Assembly: GCF_014201825.1 (NCBI RefSeq)
Contig: NZ_JACHFJ010000010.1
Location: 56,832 to 120,831, forward strand
Length of the DNA: 64,000 nt
Direction of reading: 5' to 3'
Source: Acidocella aromatica
Lineage (GTDB): Bacteria > Pseudomonadota > Alphaproteobacteria > Acetobacterales > Acetobacteraceae
The position numbers and the translations under genes are program-made. Shown here in pieces: positions 47,575 to 56,860 of this stretch. Numbering within the stretch: position 1 is the stretch's first letter; each line of letters begins with the position of its first letter. Below the pieces are notes generated by a model that made no database searches, was not told where the DNA came from, and saw only the letters and a list, made by a program, of their open reading frames with translations.

Positions 47575-48899
47575 TGAATACACCAACGGCGCATGTTTAT
47601 TCCGTAACCTGCCACGCGGCGGGGGATGTCATCGCCCGGCGCGGCGGGCAGACGCTCGATGCCGCGCAATTCCATCGCGATGCGGCTTCCCTGGCGGCGC
47701 TGCTGCCGGAGCGGCGGTACATCATCAATCTGTGCACTGACCGTTACCACTTCATGGTCGGGTTCGCCGCCGCGCTGATGCGGGGGCAGACCAGCCTGAT
47801 GCCCACCGCCAACGTGCCCGAGGCGTTGCGCGCCCTGGCCGAGGACTACCCGGACCTCTACGCCCTGACCGATGTGGGCGACGCGGCGGTGCCCAGCTTC
47901 GCCTACCCGGCTGATCTCTCTGGGGCGGCATCCGCCCTGCCCGCCATCCCCGGGGCGCAGCCAGCCTCCATCCAGTTCACCTCGGGCTCCACCGGCAAGC
48001 CTAAGCCCGTGCCCAAATCCTGGTCCGTGCTGGTGCATAGCGCCCGTACCGCCGGGGCGCGGCTGGATGCCCCCGCCCTGCGCGGCGCCACCATCATCGG
48101 CACCGTGCCGCACCAACACAGCTACGGGCTGGAATCCATCGTCCTGCTCGCCCTCCAGCACGGCTTCGCGGTGGAAGCCTCCAGCCCGCTCTACCCGGCG
48201 GATGTCCGCGACGCATTGGAGCGCACCCCGCGCCCACGCATTCTGGTGACAACGCCTGTGCATCTGCGCGCTTTGGTGGCGGAGCCCGAGGGCATGCCGC
48301 CGGTGGACCTCATCCTCTCGGCCACCGCGCCGCTACCCGAGCCCCTCGCCCATGCCGCCGAAGCCTGTTTCGGCGCGCCACTTGTTGAGATCTATGGCTG
48401 CACCGAGGCCGGACAAGCAGCCTCCCGCCGCACCACGCAAGAGACCGACTGGCATCTCTTCGACGGCATCGAGCTGCGCCAGGACGGAACCGGCAACTGG
48501 GCCAGCGGCGCGCCCGTGGAAGGCATCGCGCCATTGCAGGACGTGATCGAGCTGACCGGGCCGCGCCATTTCCGGCTGGGGGCGCGGGCGGCGGAGCTGG
48601 TGAACATCGTGGGCAAGCGCAGCTCGCTGCCCTATCTCAACAGCCAGCTCCTCTCCATTCCGGGCGTGCAGGACGGCACCTTTTTGCTCGACGATACCAC
48701 CCCCCTCCCGGTGCAGCGGCTGATGGCCGTGGCGGTGGCCCCCACGCTCACGCAGGAGGCCATTCTGCACGCCTTGCGCGAGCGCATCGACCCCACCTTC
48801 CTCCCCCGCCCTCTGGCGGTGGTGAAATCCCTGCCCCGCAACGCCATGGGCAAGCTGCCGCGCGCCGATCTGCTGCGCCTGCTCGGCCGCGCGCCATGA
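47574..48899 (+). CDS. Acyl-AMP ligase (aryl-polyene starter activation)
   Basis: A 441-residue member of the adenylate-forming family. It has the P-loop [15 protein letters not shown] (about residues 135-149), EIYGCTEAGQAAS and the late Lys in RNAMGKLPRADL. It is shorter than CoA ligases, as are aryl-polyene acyl-ACP ligases. It likely loads a hydroxybenzoate starter on the ACP. TGATG with the previous gene, ATGA with the next. Confidence 0.85.
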   Translation: MNTPTAHVYSVTCHAAGDVIARRGGQTLDAAQFHRDAASLAALLPERRYIINLCTDRYHFMVGFAAALMRGQTSLMPTANVPEALRALAEDYPDLYALTDVGDAAVPSFAYPADLSGAASALPAIPGAQPASIQFTSGSTGKPKPVPKSWSVLVHSARTAGARLDAPALRGATIIGTVPHQHSYGLESIVLLALQHGFAVEASSPLYPADVRDALERTPRPRILVTTPVHLRALVAEPEGMPPVDLILSATAPLPEPLAHAAEACFGAPLVEIYGCTEAGQAASRRTTQETDWHLFDGIELRQDGTGNWASGAPVEGIAPLQDVIELTGPRHFRLGARAAELVNIVGKRSSLPYLNSQLLSIPGVQDGTFLLDDTTPLPVQRLMAVAVAPTLTQEAILHALRERIDPTFLPRPLAVVKSLPRNAMGKLPRADLLRLLGRAP

Positions 48900-49183
48900 C
48901 CAACTGGCAGACACAGGCCCTGACCATCCCCGCCAACCACCCCAGCGCCGCCGGGCATTTTCCGGGCAACCCGATCATCGCCGGCGCGCTACTGCTCGAT
49001 GCCGCGCTGGACGCAATGGGGGTAACGGGCGGCGCGGTGATCCGGGGCGCGAAATTCCTCCGCCCCGTCCGCCCCGGCACGGCGCTGGAGTTGCGCTGGC
49101 AACCAGCGGGGGAGAAGCTGCTGCGCTTCGAGTATCTGGCCGCTGGAGAGCTGGCCGCCAGCGGTACGGTGGCGCTGGCATGA
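48896..49183 (+). CDS. Hot-dog-fold 3-hydroxyacyl-ACP dehydratase (small)
   Basis: A 95-residue hot-dog protein with HFPGNPIIAGALLLDAAL, the FabA/FabZ active-site block. It is about 50 residues shorter than FabZ and matches the small dehydratase of aryl-polyene clusters. It would form the double bonds of the polyene with the second dehydratase at 56857. ATGA overlaps on both sides. Confidence 0.8.
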   Translation: MTNWQTQALTIPANHPSAAGHFPGNPIIAGALLLDAALDAMGVTGGAVIRGAKFLRPVRPGTALELRWQPAGEKLLRFEYLAAGELAASGTVALA

Positions 49184-50082
49184 AAAGCGAGGCGCAAACC
49201 CAGGACTGGGTGACCCGGCGCGAGCGCGGTTCACTGCCGGTCATCAAGGCCTGCGTCTGGGTCGCGCTGCGCCTCGGCCGCCGCGCGGCGCGGCTGTTCC
49301 TCTATCCGGTCTGCCTGTATTTCCTGCTCTCCTCCCCGGCGGCAAGCGCCGCCTCGCGCGGTTATCTCGCCCGCGTGCTGGGCCGCCCCGCGCGCTGGAC
49401 GGACGTATTCCGCCACTTCCTCACCTTTGCCTCCTGCGTGCTGGACCGCGTCTTCCTCCTCAACGAGCAGCGGGGCTGGTTCGACATCACCGTGCATAAC
49501 GAGGCGCTGGTGCAGGAAATCGAGGCGCAGGGCACGGGCTGCATGTTGTTCGGCGCGCATTTCGGCAGCTTCGAGGTCGCCCGCGCCGTGGGCCGCCAGC
49601 GCGAACATCTGCCGATCAGTCTGCTGATGTACGAGGAAAACGCGCAGAAAATCCGCGCCGCGCTGGCCGCCATCAACCCCAATCTGGCAACTGAAGTGAT
49701 CGGCCTTGGGCGGCTGGATTCGCTGATCGCGGTGGCAGAGCGGTTGCAGCGCGGGCATTTCATCGGCGTGCTGGCGGACCGCAATTTCGATGGCCGCGAC
49801 CTCGTCCGCTACCCCTTCCTGGGCGGCGAGGCCAGCTTCCCCAAAGGGCCGTTCCGCGTAGCCATGCTGCTACAGCGCCCGGTGGTGATGATGGCCGGGA
49901 TCTACCGTGGCGGGCGGCGCTACGATGTGCGCTTCGAGCTATTGGCCGAAGCCCCCGCCACACGCCCGGCGGACCCGGAGGCCTGGATCGACGAGGTGAT
50001 GCGCCGCTATGTTTCCCGGCTGGAGGACTATTGCCGCGAGGCCCCGTTCAACTGGTTCAACTTCTATGATTTCTGGGCCTAG
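49180..50082 (+). CDS. LpxL-type acyltransferase
   Basis: A 300-residue membrane-anchored acyltransferase (first helix about residues 25-50). The catalytic motif HFGSFE (Hx4E) is followed by the conserved ADRNFDGRDLV and FPKGPFRVA blocks. In aryl-polyene clusters this enzyme attaches the polyene to a lipid or glycolipid acceptor. E. coli-type clusters fuse it to a glycosyltransferase; here the glycosyltransferase is a separate gene at 57991. Confidence 0.85.
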   Translation: MKSEAQTQDWVTRRERGSLPVIKACVWVALRLGRRAARLFLYPVCLYFLLSSPAASAASRGYLARVLGRPARWTDVFRHFLTFASCVLDRVFLLNEQRGWFDITVHNEALVQEIEAQGTGCMLFGAHFGSFEVARAVGRQREHLPISLLMYEENAQKIRAALAAINPNLATEVIGLGRLDSLIAVAERLQRGHFIGVLADRNFDGRDLVRYPFLGGEASFPKGPFRVAMLLQRPVVMMAGIYRGGRRYDVRFELLAEAPATRPADPEAWIDEVMRRYVSRLEDYCREAPFNWFNFYDFWA

Positions 50083-50083
50083 C

Positions 50084-50665
50084 ATGCGCTGCCCCCTGCT
50101 CGCCGCCCTGCTGCTCATCGCCCCGTCGGCCCGGGCGCAAAGCGCCTGGAGCCTGGATGCGCTGATGATCCAGATGGCCCAGGTGCGCACGGCCAGCGCC
50201 AGCTTCACCGAGCAAAAGACCTCGCCGCTGCTCACCGCGCCGCTGACCACCCAGGGCACGCTGCGCTACACCGCGCCCGCCTATATGCGCAAAACCACGC
50301 AAGGCCCGGCGCCGCAGGATTTCATCCTCGACCACGACCGCATCACCATGAGCGGCGGGCCGGACGGCAAGACGCATGTGTTCCACGCCTCGGACGCGCC
50401 GCAGATCGGCGGGCTGGTGGAGGGCATCCGCGCCGTGCTGGCGGGGGATGAGTCCATGCTCACCCGGCTCTACAATGCGCAGCTCGGTGGCGATGCCGCG
50501 AACTGGCAGCTGCAGCTCACCCCGCTTGACCCCAAGGTCGCGAAGCTGGTGCACTCCATCACCATCGCGGGCAGCGGCGAGCGGATCACCGGCATCGACA
50601 CCGCCAGCCCCGATGGCAGCGACTCCCATATGAGCATCACCGAGACCGTGAGCGATGCGCCCTGA
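50084..50665 (+). CDS. LolA-like outer-membrane lipoprotein carrier protein
   Basis: A 193-residue periplasmic protein with a signal peptide (LLLIAPSARA). The mature part (ASASFTEQKTSPLLTAPLTTQGTLRYTAPAYMRK...) follows the LolA beta-fold. Clusters of this type carry such a carrier to move the lipid-linked polyene to the outer membrane with the MMPL protein. ATG 50084 lies two bases after the previous stop; the frame from 50009 is shadow of the acyltransferase. Confidence 0.8.
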   Translation: MRCPLLAALLLIAPSARAQSAWSLDALMIQMAQVRTASASFTEQKTSPLLTAPLTTQGTLRYTAPAYMRKTTQGPAPQDFILDHDRITMSGGPDGKTHVFHASDAPQIGGLVEGIRAVLAGDESMLTRLYNAQLGGDAANWQLQLTPLDPKVAKLVHSITIAGSGERITGIDTASPDGSDSHMSITETVSDAP

Positions 50666-52982
50666 ACGTCTGGCGTTGGGGCTCTGGCTGGCGCTGCTGG
50701 TGCTATGCGGGGTTATCGACGCGCGTAGCGATTACCGCACCCAGATGGGCGATTTCCTGCCCCATTCGGCCTCGCTGGCGCAGCAGGTGCTGGCGGGGCA
50801 GGTGAATGGCGGGGCGGCATCGCATATCCTGCTGGTCTCACTGAAGGGCGCGCCGACCGCAACGCTCGCGGCCCTCAGCGAGGATCTGGCCGGAAGGCTG
50901 CGCCAGAAGGGGGCGTTCATCGACGTGATGAACGGCGACGACCAGTCCCTGGCCCCGGTGCAGGATTTCGTCTGGCGCAACCGCTACCTGCTGAGTGACG
51001 GCGTCACCCCCGCCCGCTTCACCGTGGAAGGGCTGCATACCGCGCTCACCAGCGATATCGGGCTACTCGGCACCGATCTCGCCCCCGTGCTGGGGCAGAG
51101 CCTGCCCGCCGACCCCACCGGCGAGGCGTTGAACCTGATGTCCGCCCTGGCCCCCGCCAATACGGGCCCGGCGATAAATGACGGCGTCTGGACCTCTCCC
51201 AGCGGCGACGCGGCGCTGCTGTTCCTGCACAGCGCCGCCGCGGGCTTCGACCTTGACGCCCAGCAGCGCGACCTAGGGCTGATCGACACCGCCTTCGCCG
51301 CCGCACGGGCCGAGACGCCGGGCTCGCAGGCGGCCAGCCTGGAAGTCAGCGGGCCGGGCGTGTTCGGGGTTCGCACGCGGGACGTGACCAAGCACGACGT
51401 CACCCGACTCTCGATCCTCGCCACCATTGGCGCGGTGTCGCTGCTGGCCTTCGCCTATCGCTCACCGCGCGTACTGCTGCTGGGTCTCCTGCCCATCGCC
51501 AGCGGGGCGTTGGCGGCCATCGCCGCCGTTTCGCTCAGTTTCGGCTTCGTGCATGGCATCACGCTGGGCTTTGGTGTCACGCTCATCGGCGAGGCGATGG
51601 ATTACGCCATCTATCTCTTCACCCAAACCGCCCAAGGCGACACGGCGCGCGACACGCTGACGCGCATCTGGCCCACGCTGCGGCTTGGCGCGCTCACCTC
51701 CGTGGCAGGATTCGCGGCCATGCTGGGCTCCAGCTTCACTGGCTTCGCGCAGCTCGGGCTGTTCTCCATCGTGGGGCTGATCGCCGCCGCCGCCGTCACG
51801 CGCTTCGTGCTGCCACCGCTGGTGCCCAAGCAGTTCTTCGCCGTGGGGGCCGGGAGCATCGCCAAACCGCTGGGCTGGCTTATCCGCCACCGCCGCCCGG
51901 CGCGGGGCGTGGCCGTGACGGCGCTGGTGGCTGCACTGGCGGCACTACTCAGCCATCGGGGCGGCATGTGGGACGAGAATTTGCTCGACCTGAGCCCCAT
52001 CCCCGCCGCCGCGCAGGCGCTGGATACCAAGCTGCGCCACGAACTCGGCGTGCCGGACCAGCGCTATTTCGCGGTGTTCCAGGCCCCCAGCGCGCAGCAG
52101 GCGCTGGCGAAGAGCGAGGCGCTTGCCCCCGTGCTGGCGGGGCTGAAATCGGCCGGGCTGCTGGGCGGGTATGACCTGCCCAGCACCATCTTGCCCAGCG
52201 ATACCACGCAGCGCGCCCGCCAAGCCGCCCTGCCCAATGAAGCCACGCTCACCGCCCGGCTGGCTCAGGCCCAAGCCGGCCTGCCCTTCCGCGCCGATGC
52301 GTTTGCTCCCTTCCTGAAGGACGTTACGGCGGCACGAACCGCCCCGCTGCTCAACGCGGCCAACCTACCCCCGGCGCTGGCGCTACGCTTTGGCTCCATG
52401 CTGGTGCAAAATGGCGCCGACTGGGTGGTGACAGCGCCCCTTTCCGGCGTGACCGACCCGGCGAAGGTGGCTCAGCACCTCTCCGGCAGCAGGGCGGATT
52501 TCGTCGACCTCGATCATGAGTCGGCCACGCTGATGAGCACCTTCCAGCACGAGGCGGTGACACTGGCCATCGTCGGCAGCCTCGCCATTCTGGCGCTGCT
52601 GGTGGTTGGCCTGCGCTCCTTCCGTCGCGCCGCGCGCGTGGCGCTGCCACTCATCGCCGCCGTCACCATCACCGCGGCACTGCTCACGCTGGGGGGGGGC
52701 AAGCTCTCCATCTTCATGGTCACGGGATTTCTGCTCATCGTCGCCATCGGCTCCAATTACTGCCTGTTCTTTGAGCGCGCCGAACCAGGCCCCCCGGCCT
52801 GGGAGCGCGCCATCGCCTCGATCGTGCTGGCGAATTTATGCACCGTGGCGGCTTATGGGCTGATGGCGCTCTCGCGGATTCCGGTGCTGCACGATATCGG
52901 CGTCACCGTCGCCACCGGCACCTTCCTCAGCCTCGTCTGCGGCGCGGTGCTGAGCCTTCCGGGCAAGGGCCGGGCGCCGTGA
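50655..52982 (+). CDS. MMPL/RND-type exporter
   Basis: A 775-residue protein with two six-helix halves and two large periplasmic loops (about residues 25-250 and 435-610). VTLIGEAMDYAIYLFTQ and VAIGSNYCLFFERAE are the two helix-4-like segments. RND/MMPL proteins export hydrophobic molecules; here the aryl-polyene lipid. It overlaps the LolA gene by 11 bases and its stop overlaps the next start (GTGA). Confidence 0.9.
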   Translation: MRPERLALGLWLALLVLCGVIDARSDYRTQMGDFLPHSASLAQQVLAGQVNGGAASHILLVSLKGAPTATLAALSEDLAGRLRQKGAFIDVMNGDDQSLAPVQDFVWRNRYLLSDGVTPARFTVEGLHTALTSDIGLLGTDLAPVLGQSLPADPTGEALNLMSALAPANTGPAINDGVWTSPSGDAALLFLHSAAAGFDLDAQQRDLGLIDTAFAAARAETPGSQAASLEVSGPGVFGVRTRDVTKHDVTRLSILATIGAVSLLAFAYRSPRVLLLGLLPIASGALAAIAAVSLSFGFVHGITLGFGVTLIGEAMDYAIYLFTQTAQGDTARDTLTRIWPTLRLGALTSVAGFAAMLGSSFTGFAQLGLFSIVGLIAAAAVTRFVLPPLVPKQFFAVGAGSIAKPLGWLIRHRRPARGVAVTALVAALAALLSHRGGMWDENLLDLSPIPAAAQALDTKLRHELGVPDQRYFAVFQAPSAQQALAKSEALAPVLAGLKSAGLLGGYDLPSTILPSDTTQRARQAALPNEATLTARLAQAQAGLPFRADAFAPFLKDVTAARTAPLLNAANLPPALALRFGSMLVQNGADWVVTAPLSGVTDPAKVAQHLSGSRADFVDLDHESATLMSTFQHEAVTLAIVGSLAILALLVVGLRSFRRAARVALPLIAAVTITAALLTLGGGKLSIFMVTGFLLIVAIGSNYCLFFERAEPGPPAWERAIASIVLANLCTVAAYGLMALSRIPVLHDIGVTVATGTFLSLVCGAVLSLPGKGRAP

Positions 52983-53677
52983 GCATCGTCACGCGGCTGG
53001 ACTATGCCTCCCCCCTGCCGGGTGACGACCGCGTGCTACTGGTGATGCTGCCAGGGGCGGGCATCCGCGCCGCGGAATTCGCCGCCCAGGGCATGGTGGA
53101 AGCCGCGCACGCCCAGAATGTGCCGGTGGATGTCGCCGTGGTGGAGCCGGATCTCGCTCTGTACCTGGAGGACGGGGTAACGGCGGCACTGCATGAGCAT
53201 GTCGTCGAACCGGCACGGGAGCGGAGCTACCGGCGCATCTGGCTGCTTGGCATCTCGCTCGGCGGCATGGGGGCGCTGCTCTATGCCAGCGCGCATCCAA
53301 CCCAAGTGGAGGGGCTGGTGCTACTTGCCCCGTTCCTCGGCACGCGCGGCACCATGGCCGCACTGGCCAAGGCGGGAGGGCTGGGGCCGGAAATCCGCTC
53401 CCTCGCCACCACCGCACCGGAACAGCGCCTGCTTGGCTGGCTCTCGGGGCATCTGGCGCAGGAGGCATCCGCCCCGGCGCTGTATCTGGGCTATGCGCGG
53501 CAGGACCGCTTCGCCCCGGGCCACAGGCTGCTGGCTCAACGCCTGCCGCCGGCGCGCACCGCCGTCCGCGATGGCGGGCATGACTGGCCCGCCTGGACAG
53601 CGCTCTGGCGGGAACTGCTCACCCGCGCCCCCTTCCGCCCCAGGCCAAGCGGTGATAGTGATTGTTACAAAAGCTGA
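52979..53677 (+). CDS. Alpha/beta hydrolase in the pigment operon
   Basis: A 232-residue alpha/beta hydrolase. The nucleophile elbow GISLGG places Ser93, and GGHDWPAW carries the probable catalytic His201. GTG 52979 is in a GTGA overlap with the exporter gene. It replaces the thioesterase expected here; releasing the acyl chain is a fair guess, but an esterase is equally possible. The stop overlaps the next start (TGATG). Confidence 0.75.
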   Translation: MSIVTRLDYASPLPGDDRVLLVMLPGAGIRAAEFAAQGMVEAAHAQNVPVDVAVVEPDLALYLEDGVTAALHEHVVEPARERSYRRIWLLGISLGGMGALLYASAHPTQVEGLVLLAPFLGTRGTMAALAKAGGLGPEIRSLATTAPEQRLLGWLSGHLAQEASAPALYLGYARQDRFAPGHRLLAQRLPPARTAVRDGGHDWPAWTALWRELLTRAPFRPRPSGDSDCYKS

Positions 53678-54870
53678 TGGGTCTGAGCACGGGGTACATG
53701 GGCAAAGCTGACATCGCGCTTGCCGCTCCCGGCACCGCCTACCAAGATCTCTTCCCCTATCACGCCGAATTCTGCGCGCTCTCGGAATTCCGCAAGAAAC
53801 CCGGCTTCGGCGCGGAACTCAGCAGCGGCATGGGCGGGCATGCGGTGCTGTACCTCAACGGCGTGCGGCTGGACCATGCGGCGCGGTATCCCGTGCTGCG
53901 CCTCTGCGCGCCGGACGAAGCGCCGGAACAGCACGGCGCGGGCATCAGCGTGAACGAGCATTACCGCAACGCCAACTGGATCGCCGTGGAGGGCCGGGAC
54001 TTTCTGATGCGCGGCGCGCTGGCGGAGGGTGAGCCCCTGACGCGCGAAAGCTACGCCCGCACCCAGGCCCGCGCCCAGGCGATGGGCATCTTCGAGGGCG
54101 TGGAGTTCCACCCGCATCTGTTCCGCGACAAGCCGCACGGCATGTCCGACTGTGAATATATGTATGAAATCTCAGTCGCCTCGGATTACGGCGTGCGCTT
54201 CGGGCGCGATGCGTTCTGCGCCCGCGTGCCGCTGGACCATGCCCGCATGGGCGCGATCGTCGATTACCTGAACGCGCTCAACCAGCCCTACCGGGAGGGC
54301 AGGCGGATTTATAACTGGAAGATCTTCAACAATAACTGCGTGCATGTGGGGCATAACGCGCTGGCGGCGGCGGGAGTCTGGGCGCCGTGGCCCACCGGCC
54401 AATCCCCGATGCTCGCGGCCTTCAAATTCCCCGTGCCCAAGAATACATTCGTGGACCTGATGCTGCGCGCCAACGACCTGCCGCTCGAAGACCCGCAAGC
54501 CCTGTACCAGGACCGGGATGCCCGCGCCGCGCTGCTGCGCTGGGGCGCGCTGCCGGTGGGGCCGGGGGCGCTGGCCGTGGCCGAACCGGCGGTGGCGCGC
54601 AACGAGATTTACGATGTTGCCCGGCGGCTGCGGCTGATCTTCTACGACAATCCGTTCTGGGGCCCGTACCGCTTCCGCTTCCGGCGCATCTTCGCCGATC
54701 CGCGCTATACCGATCTGCGCGCCAATCTGCGCCATTTCGCCGCCCGTTACGCGGCGGCGCGGCGGGCCAAGGGGCCGCACAACCCGTTCAATGCCCGGTA
54801 CGAGGCGCATATTGCCCTTGCCGCGGCGCAGACCGAGGCCATGCTGACCAAGCTGGGAGAAACGCCATGA
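53677..54870 (+). CDS. Unrecognised 397-residue protein, permuted-papain-like
   Basis: A soluble protein with no known assignment. It contains GMGGHAVLYLNG (His55) and, much later, NNNCVHVGHNALAAAG (Cys221). A His block before a Cys block is the order of circularly permuted papain-like proteins (LRAT, DUF4105). Such folds hydrolyse amides or move acyl groups. A long Arg-rich C-terminal part follows. No signal peptide. TTG 53662 is possible but ATG 53677 in TGATG is preferred. The fold is inferred from motif order and was not tested by alignment. Confidence 0.7.
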   Translation: MGLSTGYMGKADIALAAPGTAYQDLFPYHAEFCALSEFRKKPGFGAELSSGMGGHAVLYLNGVRLDHAARYPVLRLCAPDEAPEQHGAGISVNEHYRNANWIAVEGRDFLMRGALAEGEPLTRESYARTQARAQAMGIFEGVEFHPHLFRDKPHGMSDCEYMYEISVASDYGVRFGRDAFCARVPLDHARMGAIVDYLNALNQPYREGRRIYNWKIFNNNCVHVGHNALAAAGVWAPWPTGQSPMLAAFKFPVPKNTFVDLMLRANDLPLEDPQALYQDRDARAALLRWGALPVGPGALAVAEPAVARNEIYDVARRLRLIFYDNPFWGPYRFRFRRIFADPRYTDLRANLRHFAARYAAARRAKGPHNPFNARYEAHIALAAAQTEAMLTKLGETP

Positions 54871-56060
54871 CACCGCTGGCCTTCAGCGCGTTCTCCGTGG
54901 TCACCGCCCTTGGCGCCGGACAGGCGGCGACGCTGGCCGCCCTGCGCGAGGGGCGCAGCGGCCTCGCCCCCTGCCGGTTCGATACGCTGCCCATCGCCGC
55001 CTATACCGGCGAGGCCGAGGGGCTGGAGAACCACCCGCTCACCGGCGCCTGGGCCGGGTTCGACTGCCGCAATAACCGGCTGGCGGCACTGGCCCTGCAC
55101 CAGGATGGCTTTCTCGACGCCGTGGCGGCGGCGAAAGCGCGCCATGCGCCCGCGCGCATCGGGCTGTTTCTGGGCACCAGCACCTCCGGCATCTTGGAGA
55201 CGGAAATCGCCTACCGCCACCGCGACCCGCAAACCGGCGCGCTGCCCGAGGGCTTCGACTATGCCCGCACCCACAACACCTACGCGCTGGGGCGCTTTGT
55301 GCGCGAGTATCTGGGCCTTGCCGGACCGGCCTTTGTGGTCTCTACCGCCTGCGCCGCCACCTCCAAGGTATTCGCCAGCGCGGCGCGGATGATCGGGGCC
55401 GGGATCTGCGATGCCGCCATTGTCGGCGGGGCGGATACGCTTTGCGGCACTACTTTGTTCGGCTTCCATGCGCTGGGGGTGATGGCCGAAGGCCCGTGCC
55501 GCCCGTTCGACGCCGCGCGCAGCGGTATCTCCATTGGCGAGGGTGCCGGGTTCGTGCTGCTGGAGCGGCAGCGCCCGGAGCACGGGGCGGAGACCGTGCT
55601 GCTGCTGGGCACGGGCGAAAGCTCGGATGCGTATCACATGTCCTCGCCACACCCGGAGGGCGAAGGGGCGCGCGCCGCGATGCTCCAGGCCCTGGCGGCG
55701 GCGGGGCTGCAACCGGGGGATATCGACTACATCAACCTGCACGGCACCGCGACGCTAGTGGGCGACGCGGCGGAGGATAAGGCCATCGCCAACCTGTTCG
55801 GCAATGCCGTGCCCTGCAATTCCAGCAAGGGCTTTACCGGCCATACGCTCGGGGCCTCGGGCGTGGTGGGGGCGGCGTTCGGGGCGCTGGCCATCCGGCA
55901 CGGCTTCATCCCCGGCAGCCCGCATACGCGCGAGGTCGATCCCGGCTTTGCCAGCGATTATCTGCTGGAGGGGCGGGAAGCACGGGTGGATCGTGTACTG
56001 TGCAACGCCTTCGGCTTTGGCGGGGTAAATTGCAGCCTCGTGCTGGGGCGGGCGGCCTGA
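54867..56060 (+). CDS. Beta-ketoacyl-ACP synthase (aryl-polyene KS)
   Basis: A 397-residue thiolase-fold ketosynthase with an intact triad: Cys162 in STACAATS, His292 in LHGTATLVGD and His326 in GFTGHTLGA. It would extend the polyene by two carbons per round. ATG 54867 lies in an ATGA overlap with the previous gene. The next gene is a KS-like partner with only the first half of the fold, a typical heterodimer of aryl-polyene clusters. Confidence 0.9.
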   Translation: MTPLAFSAFSVVTALGAGQAATLAALREGRSGLAPCRFDTLPIAAYTGEAEGLENHPLTGAWAGFDCRNNRLAALALHQDGFLDAVAAAKARHAPARIGLFLGTSTSGILETEIAYRHRDPQTGALPEGFDYARTHNTYALGRFVREYLGLAGPAFVVSTACAATSKVFASAARMIGAGICDAAIVGGADTLCGTTLFGFHALGVMAEGPCRPFDAARSGISIGEGAGFVLLERQRPEHGAETVLLLGTGESSDAYHMSSPHPEGEGARAAMLQALAAAGLQPGDIDYINLHGTATLVGDAAEDKAIANLFGNAVPCNSSKGFTGHTLGASGVVGAAFGALAIRHGFIPGSPHTREVDPGFASDYLLEGREARVDRVLCNAFGFGGVNCSLVLGRAA

Positions 56061-56860
56061 TGCGCGTGTATCTGGAAGGCATTGGCCTGTTCGGCCCGGG
56101 GCTGGAAGGCTGGGAGGCCAGTCGCGGCATTCTGGCCGGGGATGCGCCCTACACACCAACCCAGGCGCCCCTGCCGGCGGCAACGCTGCTGCCCGCCAAC
56201 GAGCGCCGCCGCGCGCCGAAGATCGTGCGGATCGCGCTCGCCACCGGGGCCGAGGCCCTGACCGCCGCCGGGCGCGACCCGGCGCTGGTGCCTGCGGTTT
56301 TCACCTCCTCGGGCGGCGATGGCGATACGATCCACGAGATCATGTCCACACTGGCCTCGCCGGTCCGCGAGCTTTCGCCCACGCGCTTCCACAACTCGGT
56401 GCATAACGCGGCGGCGGGATATTGGAGCATTGCCACCGGCTCGCGCGCGGCCTCGACCAGCCTGTGCTGCCATGACGGCAGCTTCGCCGCCGGGCTGCTG
56501 GAAGCCGCCGTGCAGGCCATCGCCGGGGGCAAGGCGGTGATGCTGGTCGCCTATGATGTCCCCTACCCCTCGCCGCTGGCCGAGGCACGGCCCATCGGCC
56601 CCGCTTTTGGCGTGGCGATGGCGCTCTCCCCCACGCCCTCGCCCGCCAGCTTCGCCCGGTTGGAGCTGGAGCTGACCACGGACCAGCCGCTCAGCCAGAA
56701 TACAGAGCCCGCGCTGGAAGCGCTGCGCCGCACCACACCGGCGGCACGCAGCCTGCCGCTGCTGGCCGTCCTGGCGGGGAATGGCACGACGGCGGTGACG
56801 CTGGAGTATCTGCCGGATCTGGCGCTAAGCGTGAGCACCACCCCGGAGGAGGGCGCATGA
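56060..56860 (+). CDS. Ketosynthase-like chain-length factor
   Basis: A 266-residue protein with the N-terminal half of a ketosynthase only (Ketoacyl-synt_2 type). Two adjacent cysteines lie in STSLCCHDGSFAAG at the usual active-site place, but the second half with its histidines is absent, so it cannot condense alone. It most likely pairs with the previous KS to set chain length. TGATG with the KS, ATGA with the next gene. Confidence 0.8.
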   Translation: MRVYLEGIGLFGPGLEGWEASRGILAGDAPYTPTQAPLPAATLLPANERRRAPKIVRIALATGAEALTAAGRDPALVPAVFTSSGGDGDTIHEIMSTLASPVRELSPTRFHNSVHNAAAGYWSIATGSRAASTSLCCHDGSFAAGLLEAAVQAIAGGKAVMLVAYDVPYPSPLAEARPIGPAFGVAMALSPTPSPASFARLELELTTDQPLSQNTEPALEALRRTTPAARSLPLLAVLAGNGTTAVTLEYLPDLALSVSTTPEEGA

